Positions 1 through 6,676 are shown, numbered from the stretch's first letter. The stretch: DNA of 21,100 bases from Candidatus Buchananbacteria bacterium RIFCSPLOWO2_02_FULL_46_11b (GCA_001817615.1 MHIR01000007.1:1-21100); one strand, 5' to 3'. A program made the numbers and translations. The notes: a model not told the origin generated them from the letters alone.

Positions 1-134
1 AGCCGACCGGCGGTCTTGAACAGGCCGGGGAAAAATTTAAGGAAATTAAATGGATTAAACCAATGGAAGCTAAAGAATATTTTACGACATCATTACATCC
101 AATATTAGCAGAGTATTTAAAATCATTAGAATAA
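1..134 (+). CDS. 3' end of a gene, possibly a Nudix hydrolase (partial)
   Basis: An open frame enters from the left edge (first full codon at base 3) and stops at TAA 132-134, leaving about 43 residues. The visible part reads E-I-K-W-I-K-P-M-E-A-K-E, then L-H-P-I-L-A-E-Y-L. A helical tail with a 'W-x-x-P-x-E-A/L' element followed by a closing helix is common at the C-terminus of small Nudix (NTP pyrophosphatase) proteins. The Nudix box itself would lie outside the window, so the family call is a resemblance only. Codon use matches the neighbouring genes, and the frame is on the same strand as pilT 43 bases downstream. Confidence 0.5.
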   Translation, partial: PTGGLEQAGEKFKEIKWIKPMEAKEYFTTSLHPILAEYLKSLE

Positions 135-177
135 GAAAATCAAGTGAACCCATTCTTAAAAGCTAATAGCTAACCCT

Positions 178-1221
178 ATGGAAATCAAAAAATACTTTGA
201 AGCCGCCTTAAAACAAGGGGCCTCGGATTTGCATCTGATTGCCGATGATCCGCCGGTTTTAAGAGTCAACGGCGGCTTGGTTATAATTGAAGAAAAGCCG
301 CTTGCCGCCGCTGAATTGCAGACGGCGATTTTTTCTTTGCTGGACAAAAAAGAAGCGGAAGCTTTTCAAAAAGAAAAAGAGCTTGATTTGGCATGGGATC
401 TGGTCGGCAGCCATTTCCGGGTCAATCTTCATCTGCAAAGCGGAAAAATCGGCCTGGCCGCCAGAATCATTCCCGCCGAGATTCCTTCGGCCAAGGAAGT
501 TAATTTTGACGAGACGGTTTATCGGCTAAGCCATTTAAATCAGGGCTTGATTTTAGTGACCGGCCCCTCGGGTTCGGGTAAATCAACGACCCTGGCCGTT
601 TTAATTAATTTAATCAATCAAGAGCGCAAAGCCCATATTATTACGATTGAAGATCCGATTGAATTTATTTTTAAGGAAAAGCAAAGCGTGATTGAACAGC
701 GCGAAGTCGGCCGCGACACCAATTCTTTTAGTGAAGCTTTAAAACGGGCCTTGCGCCAGGATCCCAATGTTATCATGGTCGGCGAAATGCGGGATCCGGA
801 AACAATTTCGGCCACTTTGACGGCGGCCGAAACCGGCCATTTGGTCTTATCCACCCTGCATACCAACAGCGCGGCCGAAACCATTGAAAGAATCGTTGAT
901 ATGTTTCCGGCCCACCGCCAGCATCAGATTCTGACGCAACTGGCCTCGGTTTTGCGGGCCGTGGTCAGCCAGCAATTGGTGCCCCAGAAAGGCGGGGGCG
1001 TTATTATGGCCCGGGAAATTTTAATCAATACGCCGGGAATCGCCAATTTAATGCGGGAAGGCAAAACGATTCAAATCAATTCCGCCATCCAAACCGGCCG
1101 CAAAGACGGGATGATTACCATGGCTTCCTGCTTAAAGGACCTTTACGAGCAGGGCCTGATTGACCGGCAGGTTTATTTGAACCGGACCGGGAGCGGGGAG
1201 ACATTGAGCACTTACTACTAG
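178..1221 (+). CDS. pilT: Type IV pilus retraction ATPase PilT
   Basis: Cytoplasmic hexameric ATPase of the GspE/PilT secretion superfamily; it powers pilus disassembly and retraction (twitching, DNA uptake, attachment). The 347 residues match the family's usual length. Visible motifs: N-terminal PAS-like part with G-A-S-D-L-H-L near residues 14-20; Walker A GPSGSGKS at 129-136; Asp box ITIEDPIE at 155-162; Walker B VIMVGEMRD at 198-206 with catalytic Glu203; His box TGHLVLSTLHT at 219-229; and a GIANLMRE segment near 287-294 corresponding to the PilT AIRNLIRE motif, which separates PilT from PilB. The start at 178 follows a TAGCTAACCC stretch with no Shine-Dalgarno. No other pilus gene is visible here. 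CPR genomes often carry pilT with scattered pilus genes, so the pilin and assembly ATPase are expected elsewhere. Confidence 0.96.
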   Translation: MEIKKYFEAALKQGASDLHLIADDPPVLRVNGGLVIIEEKPLAAAELQTAIFSLLDKKEAEAFQKEKELDLAWDLVGSHFRVNLHLQSGKIGLAARIIPAEIPSAKEVNFDETVYRLSHLNQGLILVTGPSGSGKSTTLAVLINLINQERKAHIITIEDPIEFIFKEKQSVIEQREVGRDTNSFSEALKRALRQDPNVIMVGEMRDPETISATLTAAETGHLVLSTLHTNSAAETIERIVDMFPAHRQHQILTQLASVLRAVVSQQLVPQKGGGVIMAREILINTPGIANLMREGKTIQINSAIQTGRKDGMITMASCLKDLYEQGLIDRQVYLNRTGSGETLSTYY

Positions 1222-1224
1222 ATG

Positions 1225-1441
1225 GTCAGGTTGTCAGGTTGTCAGGTTGATAGGTTGCTATGTTGTTTGCTTTGTTATTTGATATTAGCGAAATTTTCAA
1301 TAAATTTGGATAAAAATAGTTAGGCGAAATAAAAATTTATCCATCCCCAAAACCTAACCACCTAATTAATCCGGCGAAGCTCGACTTTATCAGACTAAAG
1401 TAAGAACGCAGTCGGACAACCTAACCACCTAACTACCTAAC
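1225..1441. repeat. Spacer with inverted arrays of 8-base tandem units
   Basis: The whole pilT-to-1444 spacer. The left arm has GTCAGGTT three times in tandem (1225-1248), then GATAGGTT (1249-1256). The right arm has AACCTAAC, CACCTAAC and TACCTAAC in tandem (1418-1441), running directly into CTATG of the next gene. The right unit is the reverse complement of GTTAGGTT, so the two arms face each other around an axis near 1335, with one systematic mismatch. A further AACCTAACCACCTAA lies at 1351-1365. The middle is plain AT-rich DNA. No gene is visible. Confidence 0.7.
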
Positions 1442-1443
1442 CT

Positions 1444-1782
1444 ATGACCGACGAGCGCTGGGAAAATATCATTGACCGCATTAAGGATAATTTTGAATTG
1501 ACCGACCGGCACGCCGAAGACTTGCCCGAGAAAGACGGCCGGGGGACGGCGGAGATTGTTGAATTTATCGGCCCGCTGGGCAAAATGAAATTGGAGCGCA
1601 CGACCCAGCCTTTGCTTTTGGGCAAAAAAACTTTGGGTTCAAAAAGAATCGGCAGCCAGACGACGGTGGAGTATTTATACTCGGACACGGAAACCACCCA
1701 CCGCTTCCGGGTTTTTCGCTATGACGAGGTTAATGATAATTGGCAAGAAATGGCCAAGGAGAAGAGCGAGATGATGTTCTGA
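1444..1782 (+). CDS. Small hypothetical protein, probably CPR-specific
   Basis: A 112-residue soluble, charged protein with no signal peptide and no membrane segment. The N-terminal third (residues 1-30) is acidic and helical; the middle has G-P-L-G-K-M-K-L-E-R near 43-52; the rest alternates hydrophobic and polar residues as in a small beta-sheet domain (T-T-V-E-Y-L-Y near 73-79, H-R-F-R-V-F-R-Y near 86-93). I do not recognise a characterised family. Similar short proteins occur as conserved hypotheticals in Parcubacteria (recollection, not searched). The start codon abuts the CTAAC repeat array and has no Shine-Dalgarno. Coding character is supported by codon use like pilT's. Function unknown. 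Confidence 0.75.
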   Translation: MTDERWENIIDRIKDNFELTDRHAEDLPEKDGRGTAEIVEFIGPLGKMKLERTTQPLLLGKKTLGSKRIGSQTTVEYLYSDTETTHRFRVFRYDEVNDNWQEMAKEKSEMMF

Positions 1783-1831
1783 TTATTTAAGTTAGTTAAA
1801 GCATATTGTAGTTTTGAAATTTTAAAGGATA

Positions 1832-2085
1832 AAATCCCAAATTCAAAAAGATAAATTACAAGCACCAAATTCCAAATTCCAAATAAATTCCAAATCCCAA
1901 ATTCCAAATCACAAACAGTTTATTTTAGGGTTTTGAATTTTGGTGCTTGTAATTTGCCTGCCCGCCATGCCGTTTACATTTTTTACGGATAAATCCATTA
2001 AAATCAGATTAAAATGTTTATTGAATAATTAAAGTTAGTGGCGAGGCAGGCGGGTTTGGAATTTGAGATTTTGAATTTGGGATTT
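1832..2085. repeat. Nested palindrome of CAAATTCC-type repeats
   Basis: Fills most of the 384-base spacer 1783-2166. The outer arms are perfect: 17 bases at 1832-1848 pair with 2069-2085 (TTTTGAATTTGGGATTT). Inside lie AAATTACAAGCACCAAATTC (1853-1872) and its complement at 1935-1955 with one extra T, and several CAAATTCC units between them. The right half holds a copy of the 98-base element (1957-2054). No gene is supported; apparent frames through it only translate the repeat. The rest of the spacer to 2166 is AT-rich, with TATAAA-like strings near 2127-2140. Confidence 0.8.
1957..2054 (-). repeat. 98-base dispersed element, copy 1 (reverse orientation)
   Basis: Reverse complement of the elements at 6145-6242 and 15806-15904, about 90% identical by eye. 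Both ends are GC-rich and complementary to each other (CCTGCC-T-CGCCA at one end, TGGCGGGCAGG at the other: 11 paired bases with one bulged base); the centre is AT-rich and carries a conserved TTTTAATGG segment. It looks like a MITE- or REP-type non-coding repeat. No target-site duplication is clear, because the flanks are themselves repetitive. Confidence 0.8.
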
Positions 2086-2166
2086 AGGCCCGTATTTATT
2101 ACAAGCTTTTAAAATTAGAGAAAGCCTATAAAATTATATAAACTTATTAACTCTAACCAACTCTCT

Positions 2167-2505
2167 ATGTTTTGGACAAAAAAAATCAACGACACCGCGG
2201 TTATGCGCTATGGCTTTTTGGGCGGCATCGGCGAAGCCCTCTTTTGCTTTATCGTGGTTTTATTCATGTCTTTTATCCAGCAGTCCTTGATTATTTCGGC
2301 TAAAGCCAGCGGCCTGGCCGGTTTTTTGCTGTTTTTGCTGGTTTTTGTCTTTTCCGCGGCGGCTTCCGGGCTTTTATTGTTCGGTTATCCGGTTTATTTG
2401 GCCCTGCAGCAGCGTTTTGCCGAGGCTTTAATGACGGCGGCCACGAGTCTTTTAACCATGGCGATTATCGGGATTTTGGTGTTTATACTCATCTCTTTTA
2501 TTTAA
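2167..2505 (+). CDS. Hypothetical three-helix membrane protein
   Basis: A 112-residue integral membrane protein with hydrophobic segments near residues 17-40, 48-73 and 90-112. The third runs to the C-terminus. A short positively charged N-terminus (F-W-T-K-K) suggests that end is cytoplasmic. The pattern 'Y-G-F-L-G-G-I-G-E-A' in the first helix is glycine-rich and may pack tightly. I do not recognise a named family. It starts a run of envelope genes (2602 lipoprotein, 3115 and 3863 membrane proteins, 4924 HtrA-like) and may function with them. The start follows CTCTCTATG with no Shine-Dalgarno. Confidence 0.75.
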   Translation: MFWTKKINDTAVMRYGFLGGIGEALFCFIVVLFMSFIQQSLIISAKASGLAGFLLFLLVFVFSAAASGLLLFGYPVYLALQQRFAEALMTAATSLLTMAIIGILVFILISFI

Positions 2506-2526
2506 AATAACCCCGTGAATCTGCTA

Positions 2527-2576
2527 AAGTAAATTAAGCCAGACCTATTAAGCTGCTTACCTCGCTTAATTTACTT
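2527..2576. repeat. Inverted repeat between 2505 and 2602
   Basis: Perfect 13-base arms AAGTAAATTAAGC (2527-2539) and GCTTAATTTACTT (2564-2576) with a 24-base loop. The unit AGTAAATTA is the same one used in the much longer palindrome at 3015-3110. It is not followed by a T-run typical of an intrinsic terminator, although TTTACTT follows. Confidence 0.65.
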
Positions 2577-2601
2577 AATTTACTTCAACAATCCTAAATA
2601 A

Positions 2602-3000
2602 ATGAATACAAAATTCATCACTCTAATTTTATTATTTTCTTTATCCCTCTCCCTCTCGGCTTGTCTTAAGGCAAAAGACCGGCTGGATTTCAATCAGAAT
2701 CAAAACGGGGGCAAAGAGGTTCAGCCGCCGGTTTTGGCCGAAGCCGAACTGGAACAGAATTATCAAACCGCGGTTAAAGAGGCGCTTTTACCGTATTGGC
2801 AAAAACAAGACATCTCGGGAGTCAAGGATAAAATTTTGGAATTGCGCGCGCCGGCGAAATTTTTGGATTTGCATTTTAATTTAGTCGTGGCTTTGGAACT
2901 TTTGGAACAAGGCAAAGCCGGCGCGGACCAGGGAAAAATTGAAGCGGGGATGGAGAAGCTGAATGTTTTGAAGACCAAGTATCCTTGGCTTAGCGAGTAA
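2602..3000 (+). CDS. Small predicted lipoprotein of unknown function
   Basis: A 132-residue precursor. Residues 1-20 form a signal peptide (M-N-T-K, then a Leu/Ser-rich core) ending in a lipobox S-L-S-A-C with lipidation Cys21, so signal peptidase II processing and membrane anchoring are expected. The mature part begins with a charged linker (K-A-K-D-R-L-D-F-N-Q-N-Q-N) and continues as amphipathic helices (about residues 45-130), with no cysteine after Cys21. No enzymatic motif is visible. The helical, TPR-like spacing suggests a scaffold or binding role, but that is inference. It lies 96 bases after the three-helix membrane protein and 114 before the next membrane protein; both spacers carry the same AGTAAATTA palindromes. 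Confidence 0.75.
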   Translation: MNTKFITLILLFSLSLSLSACLKAKDRLDFNQNQNGGKEVQPPVLAEAELEQNYQTAVKEALLPYWQKQDISGVKDKILELRAPAKFLDLHFNLVVALELLEQGKAGADQGKIEAGMEKLNVLKTKYPWLSE

Positions 3001-3014
3001 ATTCGGATTAAAAA

Positions 3015-3110
3015 AAGTAAATAAAAAGTAAATTACGAGTAAATTAATAGTAAATTAAAGCAGCTATTAATTTACTATTAACTCGCTTTTAATTTACTTT
3101 TAATTTACTT
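3015..3110. repeat. Long palindrome filling the 3001-3114 spacer
   Basis: Paired segments around an axis near 3062: AAGTAAAT 3015-3022 with 3103-3110; AAAAGTAAATTA 3024-3035 with 3090-3101; CGAG 3036-3039 with CTCG 3082-3085; TTAATAGTAAATTAA 3044-3058 with 3067-3081. The loop is only eight bases. The transcript could form a stem of about 40 pairs with small bulges. It stops four bases before the next start codon. Confidence 0.8.
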
Positions 3111-3114
3111 ATTC

Positions 3115-3849
3115 ATGACTCTAATTAATTTAGAGGAAAAAATTGCCGCCCCGGCGCCGGCGGCCTCAAAACCAAGAATTGAAGCCGAACCGGCGGCGCC
3201 AAAAGTCAAAAAACATCATTTCAAAAGAAATTGCTGTTTTTTAGTTTTGCTTTTATTTATTTTTTCTTTAACTTTAGCGGCGGCGGCCGTGGCCAAGACC
3301 GGGATTTTTGAAATTCCGGTTTTCTCCTCGGTTTTTTATCGCCTACCCAAGCCGAAAAGAGAAATCAAGATTGAGAACCAAGCCTCGGCCGGCGGCCAGA
3401 ACTTGAATTTCAGCCTGAATACTGAAACCAAAAAAATTACTTTAGAATTAAGCGAAGAAGATTTGACTTTTCTTTTGCGCCAGGCCTTAACCCGGGCCAA
3501 TGATCCTTATTTTGCGCAAAACCTTCAGGCCCTGATTTTTGGCGGGGAAGTGGAATTGTCCGGACTGCTGTTAAAACCGCTGAAAGTCAATTTAACCTTG
3601 AAATTAAAACCGCTTTTAGCCGACAGCCGGCTTGACTTCAAGCTTACAAAAATTATCGTCGGCAGCTTGCCAATTCCGGCCGAATATGGCAATATGACAG
3701 TTCACCGCCTTTTGCAAAAGCCGCTGGAACAGCTGAATTCGGCCATGGTTAAATTCCAGCTGGAAAGTCTGGAATTAAGCGAAAAGAAAGCCCAAGTGAT
3801 TTTCGGTTCCGAGTCGTTAATGCTTTTACAAAATAATTTTAATTTCTAA
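3115..3849 (+). CDS. Single-pass membrane protein with extracytoplasmic domain
   Basis: 244 residues. An Ala/Pro-rich cytoplasmic tail (1-30) and a basic stretch K-K-H-H-F-K-R-N precede one transmembrane helix (about 40-62). The rest is outside: a linker with basic residues (about 78-86), then a domain from about 95 to 244 rich in alternating hydrophobic strands. The pattern of a 'hydrophobic strand - K-L-T-K-I-I-V-G-S-L-P-I-P' turn near 175-189 resembles the YpmS/DUF2140-type extracytoplasmic domains of Firmicutes, but I can see this only as a resemblance. No catalytic motif is visible. It lies 13 bases upstream of the polytopic gene at 3863, so the two are probably co-transcribed. Confidence 0.7.
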   Translation: MTLINLEEKIAAPAPAASKPRIEAEPAAPKVKKHHFKRNCCFLVLLLFIFSLTLAAAAVAKTGIFEIPVFSSVFYRLPKPKREIKIENQASAGGQNLNFSLNTETKKITLELSEEDLTFLLRQALTRANDPYFAQNLQALIFGGEVELSGLLLKPLKVNLTLKLKPLLADSRLDFKLTKIIVGSLPIPAEYGNMTVHRLLQKPLEQLNSAMVKFQLESLELSEKKAQVIFGSESLMLLQNNFNF

Positions 3850-3862
3850 TCCTTTGTTGCCG

Positions 3863-4627
3863 ATGTGGTTTATTAACCGCTTTACGCCTCTGGCCTGCGC
3901 TCTGGCTGTTTTTGTCCTGCTGGAATCAATCATCAAATCGCCGCGGCTGATTTACGCCGCCGCGCCGCTTATTTTGTTTTTGGTTTTTTTAAGCCTCTGG
4001 CAGTTAACCGGGCAAAAATTAAGAAACGGGAAATTGTGGCGTTTTCTAATCACGCCTTTTATTTTTATTGCCGGCAGCCTGTTAGTCTTAAGTTTTTTGG
4101 AAGGTTTTTATTTAAGGCAGTTTTTATGCCTGATTGCCGCGGTTTTGCTCGGAATATTTTTGGAAATGATTTATCTTTGGCTTCACGCCCGGCCGAAATA
4201 CCAGCCCCACGCCCTGGAAAATATCTCCGCCCATCTGAATCTCCTGACCGTTTTTTTGATTTCCAGCGGCGCTTACAGCCTGATAATTTTTATCAATTTT
4301 TCCTTCTGGCCGCTGGTTTTAATTTATGCCCTGCTGGTTTTGCTTTTAACCTATCAGCTTTGCTGGGTGGAAAATATCATTTTTCCCTCAAGCGGGCCGT
4401 ATCTGGCCGCGGCGCTGGTAGTGACGCTGGAAGTTTTTTTGGCGGTAAGCTTTTTGCCGACCAGCGCTTATATCGGCGGCCTGATCGTGGCCTTGGTTTA
4501 TTATCTGATCACGGGCGTGCTGCGCAATTTGTTTTTGGGCGTGAAAGAGAAGGCCGTGATTAAAAGATACTTGTTAATCAGCGTGATTGTTTTTTTGATA
4601 ATCATGGTGACAGCCAAATGGTTTTAG
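3863..4627 (+). CDS. Polytopic membrane protein of unknown function
   Basis: 254 residues from ATG 3863. An in-frame TTG at 3854 would add three residues and is less likely. About seven hydrophobic helices are visible from residue 9 to the C-terminus, joined by short loops; the loop around residues 110-120 (H-A-R-P-K-Y-Q-P-H-A) is the most polar. There are no recognisable transporter, transferase or protease motifs. It follows the 3115 gene after 13 bases with no promoter between, suggesting a pair made of a polytopic and a single-pass protein. Function unknown. Confidence 0.75.
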   Translation: MWFINRFTPLACALAVFVLLESIIKSPRLIYAAAPLILFLVFLSLWQLTGQKLRNGKLWRFLITPFIFIAGSLLVLSFLEGFYLRQFLCLIAAVLLGIFLEMIYLWLHARPKYQPHALENISAHLNLLTVFLISSGAYSLIIFINFSFWPLVLIYALLVLLLTYQLCWVENIIFPSSGPYLAAALVVTLEVFLAVSFLPTSAYIGGLIVALVYYLITGVLRNLFLGVKEKAVIKRYLLISVIVFLIIMVTAKWF

Positions 4628-4923
4628 TGCGGATGATTTAGCCGCTTTGTTTTAGATGGTTTTTGAAAATATAAGCCTAAATTGAGAGCGTTGATTAATT
4701 ATTTTTAATAGCTTGTACTAATTTCATTTTTGGCTTAATTTAGAGTTATAGAAGCGGATTAACCCCGTTAGAAATAAATTTCTAACGGGGTAGACGCGGA
4801 TAACTTGAATTATTCAACGGTCTAAATTTATCTTTTTAGTGCTTGGAATTTGTAATTTTCGCTCAATGCTTATAATTTAATTTTAATTAAAAAGTTAAAA
4901 AATATTTAATTATACTCAATACT
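4628..4923. other. Non-coding spacer of 296 bases with inverted repeats
   Basis: No gene. Contents: CCGCTT 4642-4647 opposite AAGCGG 4752-4757; CTAAATT 4677-4683 opposite AATTTAG 4737-4743; a strong hairpin at 4763-4790; a TTGAATTATTCAA palindrome near 4804-4816; and a stray copy of the dispersed motif AGTGCTTGGAATTTGTAATT at 4838-4857. TATAAT at 4871-4876 and TATACT at 4911-4916 are -10-like, but neither has a convincing -35. If TATACT is used, transcription would begin at or next to the ATG at 4924, that is, leaderless. Confidence 0.6.
4763..4790. repeat. Perfect 13-base hairpin CCCCGTTAGAAAT
   Basis: CCCCGTTAGAAAT (4763-4775), two bases, then ATTTCTAACGGGG (4778-4790). The flanks carry a partial direct repeat (GCGGATTA before, GCGGATAA after). 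No T-run follows, so it is not a classic terminator. It could be a REP-like element or an mRNA 3' end structure for the 3115-4627 transcript. Confidence 0.75.
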
Positions 4924-6084
4924 ATGAAACTAAAGCTCTCAAAACTCTTCAAAAAAGGGGACAAGCCCTTTATCTCTCAAGTCGTAATTCTCTCCGCCGC
5001 CTTCGGTTTCGGCGCCGGCCTGGCCGGCCAGATTCTGGCCAACGCTTATCTTGATCCGTGGAAAGAGATTTACGTCAGCCAAAGCCTGACGGCCGATATT
5101 CAGAAGATACCGGAGCTGAAGCGGGTAAAAAGGTTTTTGGGCATCGAGCAGGATTTTGAAGTCAGCAGCGCCGTTTCAAAAACTTTCCCGGCGCTGGCGG
5201 GAATTTATTATAAAAAACCGGCGGGCGGCAATGTCTTGAATCAAATTTATTCCGGCCAAGACCTTTTAAACAGCGGCTTTGTTCTGACTAACGACGGCTG
5301 GCTTTTGGCTTTCGGCAAGAATTTGACTGATGCCAAAAAAGATCAATTGGTCGCGGTGGTAAAAAATAAAGTTTATCCGGTGGAAAATATCATTGTTGAT
5401 AAGGCAACCAATGTCGTTTTTTTAAAAATTGCGGCTAATAATTTGGCGGTGATAACTTTGGGCGATTCCGACGAGTCGGTCTCGGGCCAGCTGCATATCG
5501 CTTTGAACGGTTTGGGTGAAACTATGGTTTCTACGATCAAGAGCAACGTTTCTTTATCGGCCGGCAATCAAACTATGTCTTCAGAGCGCTATAATAAGCA
5601 GATCTTGCTGGCCGATAATTTAAGCCCGGATTATTCGGGCGGCCCGCTGATTAATTTGGCCGGGGAGTTAATCGGCCTGGTTAAAGAAAGCTTTGGCAGT
5701 CAGGCTTTGGCCGCCGCGGTCCCGGTCAATCAGTTCCGGCCGGCGATTCAGGGAGTCTTGAAAAATAATAAGCCAAGCCGGCCTTTTGCCGGCATCAATT
5801 ATTATGATTTAAGCCTGACGGTCGGCCTGGAGCAGTCATTAAGCCAGGGCCAAGACAAGGGCGCGCTAATTTACCAAAATCCCAAAGCCAAAACGCCGGC
5901 CGCTTTGGCGGATTTGAAAGCTAATGACATTATTGTAAGCTTGGATGATGAGCCCTTGGATAAGAACAGCGGCTTGGTTGATTTAATTCAGCAGTATTCT
6001 CCCGGCGAGGAAATCACTTTGGAAATTTTGCGCGAGGGGAAGACGGTGAAGCAGAAGCTGACTTTATCTGCCTCGGCAGAATAG
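4924..6084 (+). CDS. HtrA/DegP-like membrane-anchored protein with PDZ domain, probably inactive
   Basis: 386 residues. A cytoplasmic stub (1-17) and one N-terminal membrane helix (about 18-40) are followed by a trypsin-fold domain (about 85-275) and a C-terminal PDZ domain (about 285-383, with A-L-A-D-L-K-A-N-D-I-I near 327-337). The fold signs are clear: N-S-G-F-V-L-T-N-D-G-W-L near 116-127 matches the HtrA 'GSGFIIS-DGYIL' strand, V-F-L-K-I near 165-169 matches 'AVLKI', and D-Y-S-G-G-P-L-I-N at 236-244 matches 'GNSGGPLVN'. The nucleophile Ser238 is present, but the usual His position (TNNHV) reads F-G-K-N (Lys132), and the usual Asp position (KTDLAVLKI) reads A-T-N-V-V-F-L-K-I (Asn163). It is therefore probably a pseudoprotease acting as a binding or chaperone protein outside the membrane. 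Single gene, ended by a palindromic spacer. Confidence 0.85.
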   Translation: MKLKLSKLFKKGDKPFISQVVILSAAFGFGAGLAGQILANAYLDPWKEIYVSQSLTADIQKIPELKRVKRFLGIEQDFEVSSAVSKTFPALAGIYYKKPAGGNVLNQIYSGQDLLNSGFVLTNDGWLLAFGKNLTDAKKDQLVAVVKNKVYPVENIIVDKATNVVFLKIAANNLAVITLGDSDESVSGQLHIALNGLGETMVSTIKSNVSLSAGNQTMSSERYNKQILLADNLSPDYSGGPLINLAGELIGLVKESFGSQALAAAVPVNQFRPAIQGVLKNNKPSRPFAGINYYDLSLTVGLEQSLSQGQDKGALIYQNPKAKTPAALADLKANDIIVSLDDEPLDKNSGLVDLIQQYSPGEEITLEILREGKTVKQKLTLSASAE

Positions 6085-6091
6085 CTTGTGT

Positions 6092-6315
6092 TAGCTTGTA
6101 GCTTGTAGAATAAAAAATAGGAGGCGAGAATTTTAAATTTTAAACCCGCCCGCCTCGCCATTAACTTGAATTATTTAATAAACTTTTTAATCCGGTTTTA
6201 ATGGGTTTATCTGTAAAAAATGTAAACGGCATGGCGGGCAGGTGGGTTTAAAATTTAAAATTTAAAATCATACATCTTCTATCCGCTATCTCCTAATTCT
6301 ACAAGCTACAAGCTA
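6092..6315. repeat. Nested palindrome of AGCTTGTAG units
   Basis: Perfect 20-base outer arms: 6092-6111 (TAGCTTGTAGCTTGTAGAAT) with 6296-6315. Inside are ATTTTAAATTTTAAA-type arms (about 6130-6144 and 6247-6268) and, at the centre, a copy of the 98-base element (6145-6242). All three levels share an axis near 6195-6204. It begins within 8 bases of the stop of the HtrA-like gene. Confidence 0.85.
6145..6242 (+). repeat. 98-base dispersed element, copy 2
   Basis: Forward copy of the element at 1957-2054 (reverse) and 15806-15904. GC-rich complementary ends surround an AT-rich core containing AATCCGGTTTTAATGGG. It differs from copy 1 at about nine positions by eye. Here it sits at the axis of a palindrome made of a different repeat family (AGCTTGTAG), which suggests the element and its surroundings are separable. 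Confidence 0.8.
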
Positions 6316-6333
6316 CTTCCTGCAAGCTAAAAA

Positions 6334-6369
6334 AAAGACGCGGTAATTTTTTTCAAATGCCGCGTCTTT
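6334..6369 (-). terminator. Intrinsic terminator of the HTH gene
   Basis: Ten-pair stem AAAGACGCGG (6334-6343) with CCGCGTCTTT (6360-6369). Read on the minus strand, the stem is followed by a run of eight T (complement of 6329-6336), and it starts 20 bases after the stop of the gene at 6389. On the plus strand it could also stop read-through from 6084, but the tail there is poor. Confidence 0.8.
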
Positions 6370-6388
6370 ATTAGTAGACCATTAGGCG

Positions 6389-6676
6389 CTAAGGCTTCTT
6401 TTCCCCCCTGTGGATAAGTTCCGGATTAGGCGAAAAGAGCTTATTCTTGATTTTCCACTTATCCACATACTGGCCAATGCCCCGATTCGCCAGCTTATTC
6501 TTGATTGAGGTTCTGCCTTGCGACCACTCCAGCAGGCTGTTGAAATTGATCTTGTAGCGGCCTTGAACCACGATGTATTTCAGCTGTTGGGACTTGAGCG
6601 CCCGGCGGATGGTTTTTGGCTCAACCCCGAAGAGGCGGGAAGCCTCGGAAACCGAGACTCGGATGACATTATCCAT
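6389..6676 (-). CDS. Small helix-turn-helix DNA-binding protein (excisionase/MerR-like)
   Basis: 95 residues. Residues 5-52 form a winged-helix/HTH_17-type domain: V-S-V-S-E-A-S-R-L-F-G-V gives the first helices, K-T-I-R-R-A-L-K the recognition helix, and V-V-Q-G-R-Y-K-I-N the wing. The C-terminal 40 residues are basic and polar, with no dimerisation or ligand domain visible. This architecture fits a small transcriptional regulator or excisionase-like factor. No integrase is in the window, so a regulator is more likely. An inverted repeat lies just upstream (6692-6713), suggesting autoregulation. It is divergent from the sigma factor gene at 7147 and could control that as well, but this is inference. 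Confidence 0.85.
   Translation of the reverse strand: MDNVIRVSVSEASRLFGVEPKTIRRALKSQQLKYIVVQGRYKINFNSLLEWSQGRTSIKNKLANRGIGQYVDKWKIKNKLFSPNPELIHRGEKKP

Noticed and set aside
1225..1441. Regular short repeats considered as a CRISPR array
   Set aside because: Units are 8 bases with no spacers and are inverted about an axis; no cas genes nearby.
1719..1907. 62-codon frame on the minus strand with repeated F-G-I-W-N-L
   Set aside because: It only translates the CAAATTCC repeats and runs over the end of the 1444 gene; no protein-like composition.
4036..4563. 175-codon frame inside the polytopic membrane gene
   Set aside because: Different frame of a gene with strong membrane-protein character; its Phe/Arg/Gly-rich translation is a shadow.
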